DNA of 64,000 nt from Tumidithrix helvetica (GTDB lineage Bacteria; Cyanobacteriota; Cyanobacteriia; Pseudanabaenales; Pseudanabaenaceae): NCBI RefSeq assembly GCF_965232925.1, contig NZ_CBDDRA010000025.1, positions 1 to 64,000 of the forward strand, read 5' to 3'. The notes beneath the pieces were generated by a model, which made no database searches, was not told where the DNA came from, and saw nothing but the letters and a program-made list of their open reading frames with translations. Below are positions 16,773-25,426 of the stretch, piece by piece. The position numbers and the translations under genes are program-made. How positions within the stretch are numbered: position 1 is the first letter of the stretch; each line of letters begins with the position of its first letter.

Positions 16773-17672
16773 ATGCAATTCATGCAGATAGAGAAGGATG
16801 ACAATACCAAAGACTACGATCGCATTGCGAAAGCGATCGCTTTCATGCGAGAAAACCACCTCAGGCAACCCGATCTCGCCACGATCGCAGAGCATCTTCA
16901 TCTGAGCGAATATCACTTTCAGCGATTGTTTGCTAGGTGGGCAGGCATTAGTCCTAAGCGTTTTTTGCAATATCTCACGGTGGAATATGCCAAATCTCGG
17001 ATTGCTGAGACTAAGAATCTTCTAGACCTATCTGTGGATGTTGGTCTATCGAGTTCCAGTCGCCTACACGATCTGTTTGTGAATTTGGAAGCAATGTCTC
17101 CAGGGGAATTCAAATCGGGTGGTGCGGGTTTGCAGATTTGCTATGGCATTCACGACACTCTGTTTGGGAGGTGCGCGATCGCGACAACAGCACGCGGTAT
17201 TTGTAACCTGCAATTTTTAGATGGTGTGGATTTAGATGTAGCTGCCCAGAATATCGTATCCCTACTACGGTTGGAATGGTCACGAGCCGAGATTCTCCAC
17301 GATCCAAATGCTACGCAATTTACTTGCGATCGCATCTTTCGTCCCACGCTCTGCAAAAATGACACCACTGCGAACGAACCGTTAAAACTTTTCGTCAAGG
17401 GTACAAATTTCCAAATTCAAGTTTGGCGGGCTTTGCTCAATATTCCCTTTGGGGCGATCGCCACCTATCAGAGTTTAGCCGAAGCGATCGGTCGTCCAAC
17501 CGCAGCAAGAGCGATCGGAAATGCCGTGGGAAGCAATCCAATCGCCTATCTAATTCCTTGCCATCGCGTGCTTCGTGCCTCGGGTGAGCTAGGTGGCTAT
17601 CGTTGGGGATGCGATCGCAAAATTACGATCTTGGGATGGGAAGCCAGTCAATTATTCGCAAACACCGAATAA
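16773..17672 (+). CDS. Ada-like methylated-DNA--protein-cysteine methyltransferase with AraC domain
   Basis: The 299-residue protein fuses an AraC-type double helix-turn-helix (residues 15-115) to an O6-alkylguanine-DNA alkyltransferase domain (about 130-295). The suicide acceptor site IPCHRVL is present, with Cys263 taking the alkyl group from DNA. The N-terminal zinc-bound Cys domain of E. coli Ada, which senses phosphotriesters, is missing, as in many bacteria. The protein repairs O6-methylguanine and may also regulate genes, but without the sensor domain how it would be switched is unclear. The stop is six bases from the convergent peptide-binding protein gene. Confidence 0.92.
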   Translation: MQFMQIEKDDNTKDYDRIAKAIAFMRENHLRQPDLATIAEHLHLSEYHFQRLFARWAGISPKRFLQYLTVEYAKSRIAETKNLLDLSVDVGLSSSSRLHDLFVNLEAMSPGEFKSGGAGLQICYGIHDTLFGRCAIATTARGICNLQFLDGVDLDVAAQNIVSLLRLEWSRAEILHDPNATQFTCDRIFRPTLCKNDTTANEPLKLFVKGTNFQIQVWRALLNIPFGAIATYQSLAEAIGRPTAARAIGNAVGSNPIAYLIPCHRVLRASGELGGYRWGCDRKITILGWEASQLFANTE

Positions 17673-17678
17673 CATTGG

Positions 17679-19505
17679 CTATTCAGTCAATTTCAACTCT
17701 TCAAGATTCCATAATGCGCCACCGATCGCAGTAGGTTTAACGCCTTGGACGCGATCGCGTATGGCAACAAGAGAAAGCGGTGTGACTAAATGAATCAAAG
17801 GAAGTTGTTCTTGGACTAACTGCTGAAACTGAGCGTAGACGGCTTTACGTTTATATTCTTTAATCTCTTGAGAAGCCTTGATCATTAAATCTTGGATTTC
17901 TTGTTCCCAAGGGGCAATCTCTCGCCCTGGATAGCTTGGTTCATCAGGACTTGGCCCTTTGTTAAACATGTGCAACTCGCCATCCGTAGCCCAGAGGTTG
18001 ATACTGCCATGGGGTTCAACACCCCCAGTAAAGCCGAGAATAATTGCATCCCATTGTTTGGAATTGTCGAGCTTATCAACCAGAATGTTAAAGTCAATAC
18101 CTGTAAAGTCTACAGCGATGCCAATCTTATCTAAGTCATTCTTGATCTGCGTGCCGACTTGTCCGCGCACGGGGTTGCTCCCTGAGTTAGTCAGTAAGGT
18201 AAATCGGACTGGATTGCCCTGAGCATCCTGTAGCTTGTTCTCAGAATCGTAGCGAAATCCTGCTTGCAGTAAAAGTTCTTTGGCTTTTTGCGGGTCGTAG
18301 TTATAGGTTTTTAGTCCATCTTTTTCTGATAAGAAGTAAGGACTAGGAACAGAGATGGGAGAGTTTTGGGTTGCGCCCAAACCGCGATAGGTATTGGTAA
18401 TCATCGTCTGCCGATCGATCGCATAGGCGATCGCCCGACGGAAGTTGACATCGTTAAACCATTTTGCCTTCATTGGTTCCACAAAGGGCTGATTGGTTTT
18501 CGGATCGCGCCCTTTATTTAGGTTAAACATCACAAACAGTTGACCCGTGGAAGGTCCACCATTATAGATTTTGAACTTATTTCTTTGCTCTTCGCGCTTT
18601 AATAGTTGAAAATCCTCTCCACGCAAATTGTAGATATCTAATTCGCGAGAACGAAATTTTAAGAATGCAGTATCTATAGAACCTACGATTTGGTAGATAA
18701 ATTTTTCAATATAGGGTTTAGGCTGATTCCAATAGTAGGGGTTGGGCTTATAGATAAACCGTTCGCTGGGACGGTATTCGGCAATCGTATAGGCAGCATT
18801 GCCGACTAGCTCAGTAACTGGGGTCTTGAGCGTCCATGTTTCTAAGAACTTCGGCCGTTTCTTATCATCTGTTTCTGTAATGGTTTTTCCTAAAATATGT
18901 TTTGGTAAAATCCCCGTGCCACCAACCGTTCGTAGAAATGGTGCGAATGGCTCTGATAGACTAAATGCAATGCGGCGATCGTCCAGTTTCTCAATTTTTG
19001 GCAGTTCCTTCTTTTTACCCACCTTGAGAATATCTCGACTACTGGTAGGAATCTGCTCGTTAAAAATTACATCTTGGAACGTAAATAGGACATCATCAGC
19101 AGTTAAAGGAGCACCATCTGACCATTTCAAATTGGGTCGCAGTGTAAATATGATGCGCAAGCCATCCTCCGACACTTCCCACTTTTCTGCTAACTCAGGC
19201 TTCAGCTCAGAAGTTACGCCATCAGAGTTCAGCAAGCCATTAAATACTAAACCTAAGACCTGACTACTTGTCGCATCCCCTACTAAGACTGGGTTAAAAG
19301 TTTTTGGATCGCTGAGAATAAAATCGACAAGGCGATTCTTTTCAGGATGCGTATCGCCACTTAAAGTTGAACATCCCATCAAAAAAATAGAGCTAACCGC
19401 TGCAATTAACAGCAAAATTAACAACCGCAACGTCGATTTAGAACTTCGCCTCACTCTTTGACGAGGATTAATTCCGATCGCATTTGATTTGGGATATGGC
19501 TTCAT
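17679..19505 (-). CDS. Family 5 ABC transporter substrate-binding lipoprotein (peptide type)
   Basis: A 608-residue periplasmic binding protein. A basic N-terminus and a hydrophobic stretch lead to a lipobox, SIFLMGC, so Cys at about 45 should be lipidated. The mature part shows SBP_bac_5 features: FILSDPKTFNPVLV, LKWSDGAPLTADDVLFTFQD and FRRAIAYAIDRQTMI. The family captures di- and oligopeptides, nickel or other solutes. No permease or ATPase gene adjoins it, so its membrane partners must lie elsewhere. ispF is encoded just upstream on the same strand, 39 bases away. Confidence 0.9.
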   Translation of the reverse strand: MKPYPKSNAIGINPRQRVRRSSKSTLRLLILLLIAAVSSIFLMGCSTLSGDTHPEKNRLVDFILSDPKTFNPVLVGDATSSQVLGLVFNGLLNSDGVTSELKPELAEKWEVSEDGLRIIFTLRPNLKWSDGAPLTADDVLFTFQDVIFNEQIPTSSRDILKVGKKKELPKIEKLDDRRIAFSLSEPFAPFLRTVGGTGILPKHILGKTITETDDKKRPKFLETWTLKTPVTELVGNAAYTIAEYRPSERFIYKPNPYYWNQPKPYIEKFIYQIVGSIDTAFLKFRSRELDIYNLRGEDFQLLKREEQRNKFKIYNGGPSTGQLFVMFNLNKGRDPKTNQPFVEPMKAKWFNDVNFRRAIAYAIDRQTMITNTYRGLGATQNSPISVPSPYFLSEKDGLKTYNYDPQKAKELLLQAGFRYDSENKLQDAQGNPVRFTLLTNSGSNPVRGQVGTQIKNDLDKIGIAVDFTGIDFNILVDKLDNSKQWDAIILGFTGGVEPHGSINLWATDGELHMFNKGPSPDEPSYPGREIAPWEQEIQDLMIKASQEIKEYKRKAVYAQFQQLVQEQLPLIHLVTPLSLVAIRDRVQGVKPTAIGGALWNLEELKLTE

Positions 19506-19544
19506 AAAACAAAAAATAGATAAGACTGGTTGATGATGAATAAC

Positions 19545-20021
19545 TCATTTACATAACAAAACCACAGCATAGGCGGCAATACCTTCTTGTTGCCCCACGG
19601 AATCTAAGCCTTCATTGGTTGTTGCCTTGACGCTCACCCGATCGCTGTCTAGACCCAGCACTTCAGCAAGGCGATCGCGCATGGTTTTAATATGGGGCTT
19701 TAGTTTGGGTTTTTCGGCAATCACCACCGCATCCAAATTGCCAATTGTCCAGCCCTGCGCCAAAATTAGTTGGTAAACCTGCTGTAACAGCACAATGCTA
19801 TCTGCCCCAGCCCACTTAGGATCGGTAGGCGGGAAATAATGACCAATATCGCCAAGGGCAAGTGCGCCCAGCATGGCATCCATAATCGCATGGGTCAACA
19901 CATCAGCATCGCTGTGTCCGAGCAACCCTTTATCGTGGGGAATGGCGATCCCGCCTAAAACCAGGGGGCGATCGCTAACCAAGCGGTGAATGTCATAGCC
20001 GTTACCAATGCGTATATTCAT
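19545..20021 (-). CDS. ispF: 2-C-methyl-D-erythritol 2,4-cyclodiphosphate synthase
   Basis: At 158 residues this is the normal length for IspF, a homotrimeric enzyme of the MEP isoprenoid pathway that supplies carotenoids, chlorophyll phytol tails and quinones. Key residues are present: GYDIHRL with metal-binding Asp and His, GHSDADVLTHAIMDAMLGA and LGDIGHYFPPTDP, and the C-terminal KATTNEGLDSVGQQEGIAA. It lies upstream of the peptide-binding lipoprotein gene and may be co-transcribed with it, without obvious functional link. Confidence 0.97.
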   Translation of the reverse strand: MNIRIGNGYDIHRLVSDRPLVLGGIAIPHDKGLLGHSDADVLTHAIMDAMLGALALGDIGHYFPPTDPKWAGADSIVLLQQVYQLILAQGWTIGNLDAVVIAEKPKLKPHIKTMRDRLAEVLGLDSDRVSVKATTNEGLDSVGQQEGIAAYAVVLLCK

Positions 20022-20104
20022 GGCTCAAAAGAAAAAATAACCTAGGTGTCCTAAGTGACAAGCATCAGAGATATTATAGGGGCAAGGGATCGGGAAGCAT
20101 GTAA

Positions 20105-21442
20105 ATGAATAGCAGTAATTCTGGTAGTGGTTCTAGTTATAGATCTAGTTATAAGTCTAGCTACAAGCCTAGCTATATTTCTGGAGCTACTTCTAGCGAT
20201 AATTCAAATTGTGCTGATGAGATCGAGCCGATTTTTTTAGAAGGAACCGTGATGGTGGTGGATGACAACCCCACCAATCTGGGTGTTTTGGTCAATTTGC
20301 TCAGAGAAACAGGGCTCAAGGTTTTGGTTGCTACGGACGGTGAAGCAGCGATCGAGCAAATTCAACATGCCCAGCCTGACCTAGTTTTACTGGATGTGAT
20401 GATGCCCGGCATTGATGGCTTTGAGGTCTGCGGACTTCTAAAAAGCAAAGTGGGTACGCAGGATATTCCCATTATTTTTATGACGGCTCTATCTGAAACA
20501 ATCGATAAGGTCAAAGGCTTCAATATGGGAGCTGTAGACTATATCACCAAACCATTTGAGCAAGAAGAAGTTTTGGTGCGAATTAAAACCCATCTCACGA
20601 TTCAAAACTTACGAAAGACTTTACAGGCACAAAATCTGTCCCTACAGCAGGAAATCAGCGATCGCAAACGGGCTGAAGAAGCTTTAAAGATTTTTTTGCA
20701 CGCAGTCTCTCACGATCTACGCAATCCTGTCACAGGCATGACCATGGTGCTAAACAACTTACTCGACACCGAGTCATCTGAGGTAAAGCTACCCCGTTCC
20801 ACTTTAATTCGAATGTCACAAAGTAGCGAGCGGCAACTCGGACTGATTAATTCTCTCTTAGAATCCCATGTCAACGATGTCCAAGGCGTGATCTTGCATC
20901 GAAAAGCCTGTAACCTATCCGAAGTCTTAGGCGGGGCGCTTCACGATCTCGAACCTTTATTGCAAAAAGAAGAAGCGATCGTGATGAATCAATTGCCACC
21001 CGATCTACCCTTAGTCGATGTGGATGGCAATCAAGTTTGCCGTGTCTTTCAGAACTTAATCAGTAATGCAATTAAGCATAATCCTCCTAGCCTACAGCTA
21101 ACCATTTATGCCAAAGCAATTCTCGACAAGACACCACCTGACCCTGCTGAGGACAGCACAGAATCTGAGTCACCAGTTTTTACCCCTCATATTCATTGTG
21201 TCGTCGAAGATAATGGTGTCGGCATGACTCTCGAACAGTGCGATCATCTATTTGAACTCTACGTGCAAGGAAAACAAAGTCGGCGATCGCTTGGTCTAGG
21301 ACTAGGGCTTTATCTCTGTCGCCAAATTGTCACAGCCCACGGTGGCGAAATTGGTGTAGAGAGCACGCCCAAAGTTGGCTCTAAGTTTTGGTTTACTTTG
21401 CCTATTGCTTTAAGCTCTCAGCCGTCAGCGCTCAGTTCTTAA
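20105..21442 (+). CDS. Receiver-histidine kinase hybrid (REC-HisKA-HATPase)
   Basis: The 445-residue cytosolic protein starts with a Ser/Tyr-rich low-complexity tail (SSYRSSYKSSYKPSY, encoded by imperfect 12-base repeats). A receiver domain follows at about 48-165 (MVVDDNPTN; phospho-acceptor Asp in LVLLDVMMPG), then a short coiled coil, a HisKA domain with phospho-His in HAVSHDLRNPVTGM, and a HATPase with SNAIKHNPPS, DNGVGM and LGLGLGLYLC. Having the receiver at the N-terminus suggests control of the kinase by an upstream phosphodonor. No partner gene is adjacent. Confidence 0.9.
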   Translation: MNSSNSGSGSSYRSSYKSSYKPSYISGATSSDNSNCADEIEPIFLEGTVMVVDDNPTNLGVLVNLLRETGLKVLVATDGEAAIEQIQHAQPDLVLLDVMMPGIDGFEVCGLLKSKVGTQDIPIIFMTALSETIDKVKGFNMGAVDYITKPFEQEEVLVRIKTHLTIQNLRKTLQAQNLSLQQEISDRKRAEEALKIFLHAVSHDLRNPVTGMTMVLNNLLDTESSEVKLPRSTLIRMSQSSERQLGLINSLLESHVNDVQGVILHRKACNLSEVLGGALHDLEPLLQKEEAIVMNQLPPDLPLVDVDGNQVCRVFQNLISNAIKHNPPSLQLTIYAKAILDKTPPDPAEDSTESESPVFTPHIHCVVEDNGVGMTLEQCDHLFELYVQGKQSRRSLGLGLGLYLCRQIVTAHGGEIGVESTPKVGSKFWFTLPIALSSQPSALSS

Positions 21443-21480
21443 TTCTCAGTTTTGCTTTTTACCTTTTACCTTCTCACGCT

Positions 21481-22647
21481 ATGCCCCAAACGATCGCTGA
21501 TATCAATGCCAAGATTGCCGCACAGACTGTCAAAGTGCTCACTGCCACCGAACTTAAAGCCCTCGTTGCCGAGGTTGGGGTCAAACAAGCTGCCAAACAA
21601 GTTGATGTGATTACCACAGGTACGTTTGAGCCGATGGAATCTTCGGGGGCAATCATCAACTTAGGGCATACCGATCCACCGATTAAAATTCGCTCTTGCT
21701 GGATCGATGGGGTTCCTGCTTACGCTGGGTTTGGTGCAGTCGATCTATATTTAGGCGCAACCCAAGAAGCCGACGCCAGTGATGATATCGCACTCAACCG
21801 TGGGGGTGGTCACGCGATCGCCGATCTAATCGCAGGCAAAGAAGTATCCCTGCGCGCCATCGGGCATCCCAATGATTGCTATCCCAAAGCCTCGTTTGAA
21901 ACTACGATTACCAAAGATAGTATTAACCAGTTCTATTTATTTAACCCCCGCAATCTCTATCAAAACTTTATCGTGGGGATCAATGGCGGTGAAAATACGC
22001 TCTATACCTACTTAGGTCCCTTACAACCTCGTTTAGCTAATGCGGTTTACTCAAATCCTGGGGCAATCTCTCCCCTGTGGAACGACCCCGATCTTCAGCT
22101 CATTGGCATTGGCACAAAAATCTTTATGGGCGGCGGAATTGGCTATATTGCTTGGGAAGGAACGCAACATTTCCCCTTGCAAAAACGTCTGGAAAATCGC
22201 ACGCCGATTGGGCCTGCTGCCACCCTCGCGCTGATTGGTGACGCTAAGCAAATGACTGCTGAATGGGTGAGAGGTTGCTATTTCCGCAATTATGGGGCTT
22301 CGCTGATGTTGGGTGTAGGAGTGCCGCTTCCTGTGATTGATGCAGAGGTGGTGGCAAGAGCGGCGGTCATGGATGACCATCTGGTTGCGCCTGTGATTGA
22401 TTTCTCCATACCGAGACGGGTACGCCCTACCTTTGGTTCGGTCAGCTATGCCCAACTCAAATCAGGTAAGATTACGATTGAGGGAACGACTGTCAAAACT
22501 GCTCCTCTTGCCAGTATTTACTTATCTGAGAAAGTGGCTACTACCTTGAAGGATTGGATTGTTGCAGGAAAATTTACACTGACCGAACCTGTGGCGTTAT
22601 TGCCCAGCGATCGCACCTTCGTCCCTCAAGATACGCGAGGCTTTTAA
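21481..22647 (+). CDS. Homocysteine biosynthesis protein (DUF39)
   Basis: The protein of about 388 residues belongs to the DUF39/HcyS family, members of which take part in making homocysteine from aspartate semialdehyde and reduced sulfur in methanogens. It starts MPQTIADINAKIAAQT and has the family block FEPMESSGAIINLGHTDPP. ATG 21481 is preferred over upstream in-frame starts, which would overlap the kinase gene and add a non-conserved leader. No CBS or ferredoxin domain is fused. Its exact role in cyanobacteria is inferred. Confidence 0.85.
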   Translation: MPQTIADINAKIAAQTVKVLTATELKALVAEVGVKQAAKQVDVITTGTFEPMESSGAIINLGHTDPPIKIRSCWIDGVPAYAGFGAVDLYLGATQEADASDDIALNRGGGHAIADLIAGKEVSLRAIGHPNDCYPKASFETTITKDSINQFYLFNPRNLYQNFIVGINGGENTLYTYLGPLQPRLANAVYSNPGAISPLWNDPDLQLIGIGTKIFMGGGIGYIAWEGTQHFPLQKRLENRTPIGPAATLALIGDAKQMTAEWVRGCYFRNYGASLMLGVGVPLPVIDAEVVARAAVMDDHLVAPVIDFSIPRRVRPTFGSVSYAQLKSGKITIEGTTVKTAPLASIYLSEKVATTLKDWIVAGKFTLTEPVALLPSDRTFVPQDTRGF

Positions 22648-22648
22648 C

Positions 22649-23965
22649 ATGAAAATACACAAAAATCTGGGAATACGCTCGATCTCTTATTTTTTATCGC
22701 TGACCCTAGGTTCTTTGACATGGGGCACGGCTTTTGTCACCCCAGCGATCGCTCAGACGGATGCGAAACCTGTAACCCCGACAAAACCAATTGAGAAAAC
22801 CACGTTTAAAGATTGGTGCAACGATCGCCTAAATCTTTCGGTGGAAACTTGGAATACGGTCTATGCAGTTTTAAAAGTGCTCGAAGCCACCAGTTGCGAA
22901 CAAGCAGAGCAAAAGCTTGCAGTTCGTACAGAGCTGAACCTCAGTGCCAGTCGGATTACAGATTTGCGTCCTCTGAAAAGCTTGGTAAATTTTACTTACC
23001 TCGATCTAAATCGCAACCAAATTAGCGATCTTAGCCCATTACAAAATCTCACTGCACTCACAAGTCTTAACCTGAGCTTTAATAAGATTAGCGATCTCAG
23101 CCCATTACAACATCTCACTGCGCTGGCGTCGCTTAAGCTTGAGAGCAATCAAATCTACGATCTATTTCCCCTGCCCAGCCTGACAAATCTCACCGAACTC
23201 AATCTCGACATTAACCAAATTACCGATTTGGCTTCGTTGCAGAGTTTGGTAAATTTAAAGAAACTCAGTCTTGCCAAAAATCAAATTACCGACCTGAGTT
23301 CGCTTCAAGCTCTGACCAAACTGAACGCACTCCAACTCAGTTCCAATCGCATTACCGATGTCAGTCCTCTACAAAGTCTGACTGAGTTAACCACACTCTC
23401 TGCGATCGGGAATCGCATTACCGATATTAGTCCTCTGCAAAATCTAACAAAACTTACCAGTTTGCATCTCAGCTTTAACAAGATTAGTGATGTCGGCGCA
23501 TTAGAAAACCTGTCAGAGCTAACTGGACTTAGCCTGAATAACAATAGCATTCAAGATATCAGTCCTTTAAGCAGGTTGACGAAGTTGACGGGACTGCAAA
23601 TCAATCAAAACCAAATCCAAGACCTCTCACCGCTAGAAAACTCCACGGCATTAGTTAGCTTAGATGCTAGTAACAACAAGGTTTTTAGCCTCAATCCTCT
23701 GACCAATTTAACCAAGCTCACCAACCTCAATCTGAGAAATAATAGAATTTCGGACATCTCTGCCCTATCGGGTCTAAGCGCGCTCAATGCGCTCTATCTC
23801 AGTGGGAATGTAGTTCCAGATCTTGGTGCTGTCAGTAATCTGTCTAATCTGACTACGGTAGAACTGACCAATAGCCCCGACTCAATTCCAATTTGTCCGT
23901 TTAAACCAGAGTCAATCTGCCGTTTTGGCGCTGAGACGATCGAGAGTCACACAAAGGTCAGATGA
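22649..23965 (+). CDS. Exported leucine-rich-repeat (internalin-type) protein
   Basis: The 438-residue protein has a signal peptide (SYFLSLTLGSLTWGTAFV, then PAIAQ/TDA), a cap region with two cysteines (WCNDRL, ATSCEQAEQ), and about 14 repeats of 22 residues with the pattern LTSLNLSFNKISDLSPLQ. Repeats of this SDS22/internalin type form a curved protein-binding solenoid. The C-terminal cap holds a short CPFKPESIC segment. Its partner is unknown. It starts one base after the DUF39 stop, so the two genes probably share a transcript. Confidence 0.88.
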   Translation: MKIHKNLGIRSISYFLSLTLGSLTWGTAFVTPAIAQTDAKPVTPTKPIEKTTFKDWCNDRLNLSVETWNTVYAVLKVLEATSCEQAEQKLAVRTELNLSASRITDLRPLKSLVNFTYLDLNRNQISDLSPLQNLTALTSLNLSFNKISDLSPLQHLTALASLKLESNQIYDLFPLPSLTNLTELNLDINQITDLASLQSLVNLKKLSLAKNQITDLSSLQALTKLNALQLSSNRITDVSPLQSLTELTTLSAIGNRITDISPLQNLTKLTSLHLSFNKISDVGALENLSELTGLSLNNNSIQDISPLSRLTKLTGLQINQNQIQDLSPLENSTALVSLDASNNKVFSLNPLTNLTKLTNLNLRNNRISDISALSGLSALNALYLSGNVVPDLGAVSNLSNLTTVELTNSPDSIPICPFKPESICRFGAETIESHTKVR

Positions 23966-24059
23966 CAAGCGCCAGAAATCTAGATTGCGCTTCATTGCGA
24001 TCGCTAACTGACTACAGGACTTCTTTGGTAATCTCGATCGTATGGAGTAGCGTAAACCA

Positions 24060-25079
24060 ATGAGCGGTAGTCACATCCGATTAAATCGAGCCACTCGAGA
24101 ATGGGTCATCTATTCACCCATTCGTCGCAAACGGCCCCAAGACTTTCAGCCCAAGCAGCCTGAAGTCCCCCCCCTCGAACCAAGGAGCCATCGCTGTCCC
24201 TTTTGCATGATGGACACCAACGATCGCGAGGCGATGTTGCTCGAAATACCCAATCTGACTGGAACGAGCTGGCAGACATGCGTTGTGCCCAACAAGTACC
24301 CCGCCCTCTCGCCCGATGTAGAGCCCAAGCGATCGATGTCTGGCATTTATATGGAACTGCCGGGTTACGGTCATCACGAGATTGTGATCGAAAGCCCCGA
24401 ACACGATCAAACCATAGCGACCATGACGATTGAAGCTGTCAGTGCGGTAATCGAGAGCTATCGCCAACGCTATTTAGAATTAATCAAAATCAAGAAAAAT
24501 CTATTCGTGATGATTTTTCGAAATCACGGAAAAGCTGCTGGGGCTTCCTTACAGCACCCTCACTCGCAGATCATCGCCACGCCCATCGTACCGCGCCGCC
24601 AACGCTGGCTAGAGGATGAAGCCCAGCGCTATTTTGATGAATGGGGAACCTGTGCCTATTGCGACATGGTGGAATTTGAGCTTAGCGATCGCCATCGCGT
24701 CATTTGCGATAACGAACAGTTCCTAGCTTTTATTCCCTATGCTGCTGAAGTTCCCTTTGAGATTTTGATTTTGCCCAAAGAGCATAATGCCGATTTCGGT
24801 ACGATTTCTCCTTCTCAAACGATTTCCTTTGCCAAAATTCTCAAAGAAGTGCTTGCAAAGCTGTACGTTAAGCTCAAAAATCCTGCTTACAACTACGCGA
24901 TCTTAACAGCAGCGCGATACAAAGCCAGCGAACCGCAGTTGCACTGGTACTGTCAAATTCGGCCCCACCTCACAACCCCTGCTGGTTTTGAAATGGGATC
25001 GGGCATTAGAATTAATCCTTCGCTACCTGAGGCAGATGCTGCATTTCTGAATGAGATCGAAAATGAAGTTGAAGCCTAG
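24060..25079 (+). CDS. galT: Galactose-1-phosphate uridylyltransferase
   Basis: The 339-residue enzyme swaps UMP between UDP-glucose and galactose-1-phosphate (Leloir pathway). Zinc-type cysteines sit in RCPFC (46, 49). The nucleophile motif HPHSQ is at 166-170, in which His168 would carry the uridylyl group. The C-terminal half has CAYCDMVEFEL and ends near HWYCQIRPHLTTPAGFEMGSG. Some family members act on other sugar phosphates or ADP-sugars, so the exact substrate is likely but not certain. No other gal genes are adjacent. Confidence 0.88.
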   Translation: MSGSHIRLNRATREWVIYSPIRRKRPQDFQPKQPEVPPLEPRSHRCPFCMMDTNDREAMLLEIPNLTGTSWQTCVVPNKYPALSPDVEPKRSMSGIYMELPGYGHHEIVIESPEHDQTIATMTIEAVSAVIESYRQRYLELIKIKKNLFVMIFRNHGKAAGASLQHPHSQIIATPIVPRRQRWLEDEAQRYFDEWGTCAYCDMVEFELSDRHRVICDNEQFLAFIPYAAEVPFEILILPKEHNADFGTISPSQTISFAKILKEVLAKLYVKLKNPAYNYAILTAARYKASEPQLHWYCQIRPHLTTPAGFEMGSGIRINPSLPEADAAFLNEIENEVEA

Positions 25080-25088
25080 ACATTTAGA

Positions 25089-25372
25089 AGTTCGGGATAA
25101 GAGAATCTGAAACGCTATACATCCCAAGGATCCCTCCAGCCTCCCTTGCAAAAGGGGGGAGAATTTATACCAATTTCTCTTGAAATTGCGACAGATCGGG
25201 TTTTGTGTTCCGCGCGGAGCGCGGTCTTTTCAAAAAGATGCGTTGCATCACTTTTTGAAAATGGTATTACTTGTCCCCCTTTTGTAAGGAGGCTGCCCTA
25301 TCGGGCAGGGGGATCAAACTCTTCGGTTCCAACCAGTTGGTTTGCTTTGCTCCAAAGTCCTTAACCCGAATT
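25089..25372. repeat. Family D inverted-repeat element interrupted by a family A element
   Basis: It opens AGTTCGGGATAAGAGAATCTG and closes GTCCTTAACCCGAATTC, complementary ends shared with 32728-32842. Just inside, GCCTCCCTTGCAAAAGGGGG pairs with CCCCCTTTTGTAAGGAGGC beyond the inserted family A element. It occupies nearly all of the galT-kinase spacer. The short open frames crossing it have no protein character. Confidence 0.72.
25167..25267. repeat. Family A MITE-like element, copy 2, nested
   Basis: Reverse orientation relative to copy 1: ATACCAATTTC at the left and GAAAATGGTAT at the right. Inside are the CCGCGCGGAGCGCGG hairpin and a CAAAAAGATG/CATCACTTTTTG stem. It sits in the loop of the surrounding family D hairpin and so is younger than that element. 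Confidence 0.78.
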
Positions 25373-25426
25373 CACGTTAAAGTAGAATGATTTCAAAGAT
25401 GTGGAAACTTTAGCCAAAGTAGTCCT

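Noticed and set aside
25146..25364. 72-codon plus-strand frame
   Set aside because: Lies wholly within the nested repeat elements and encodes no recognisable protein.
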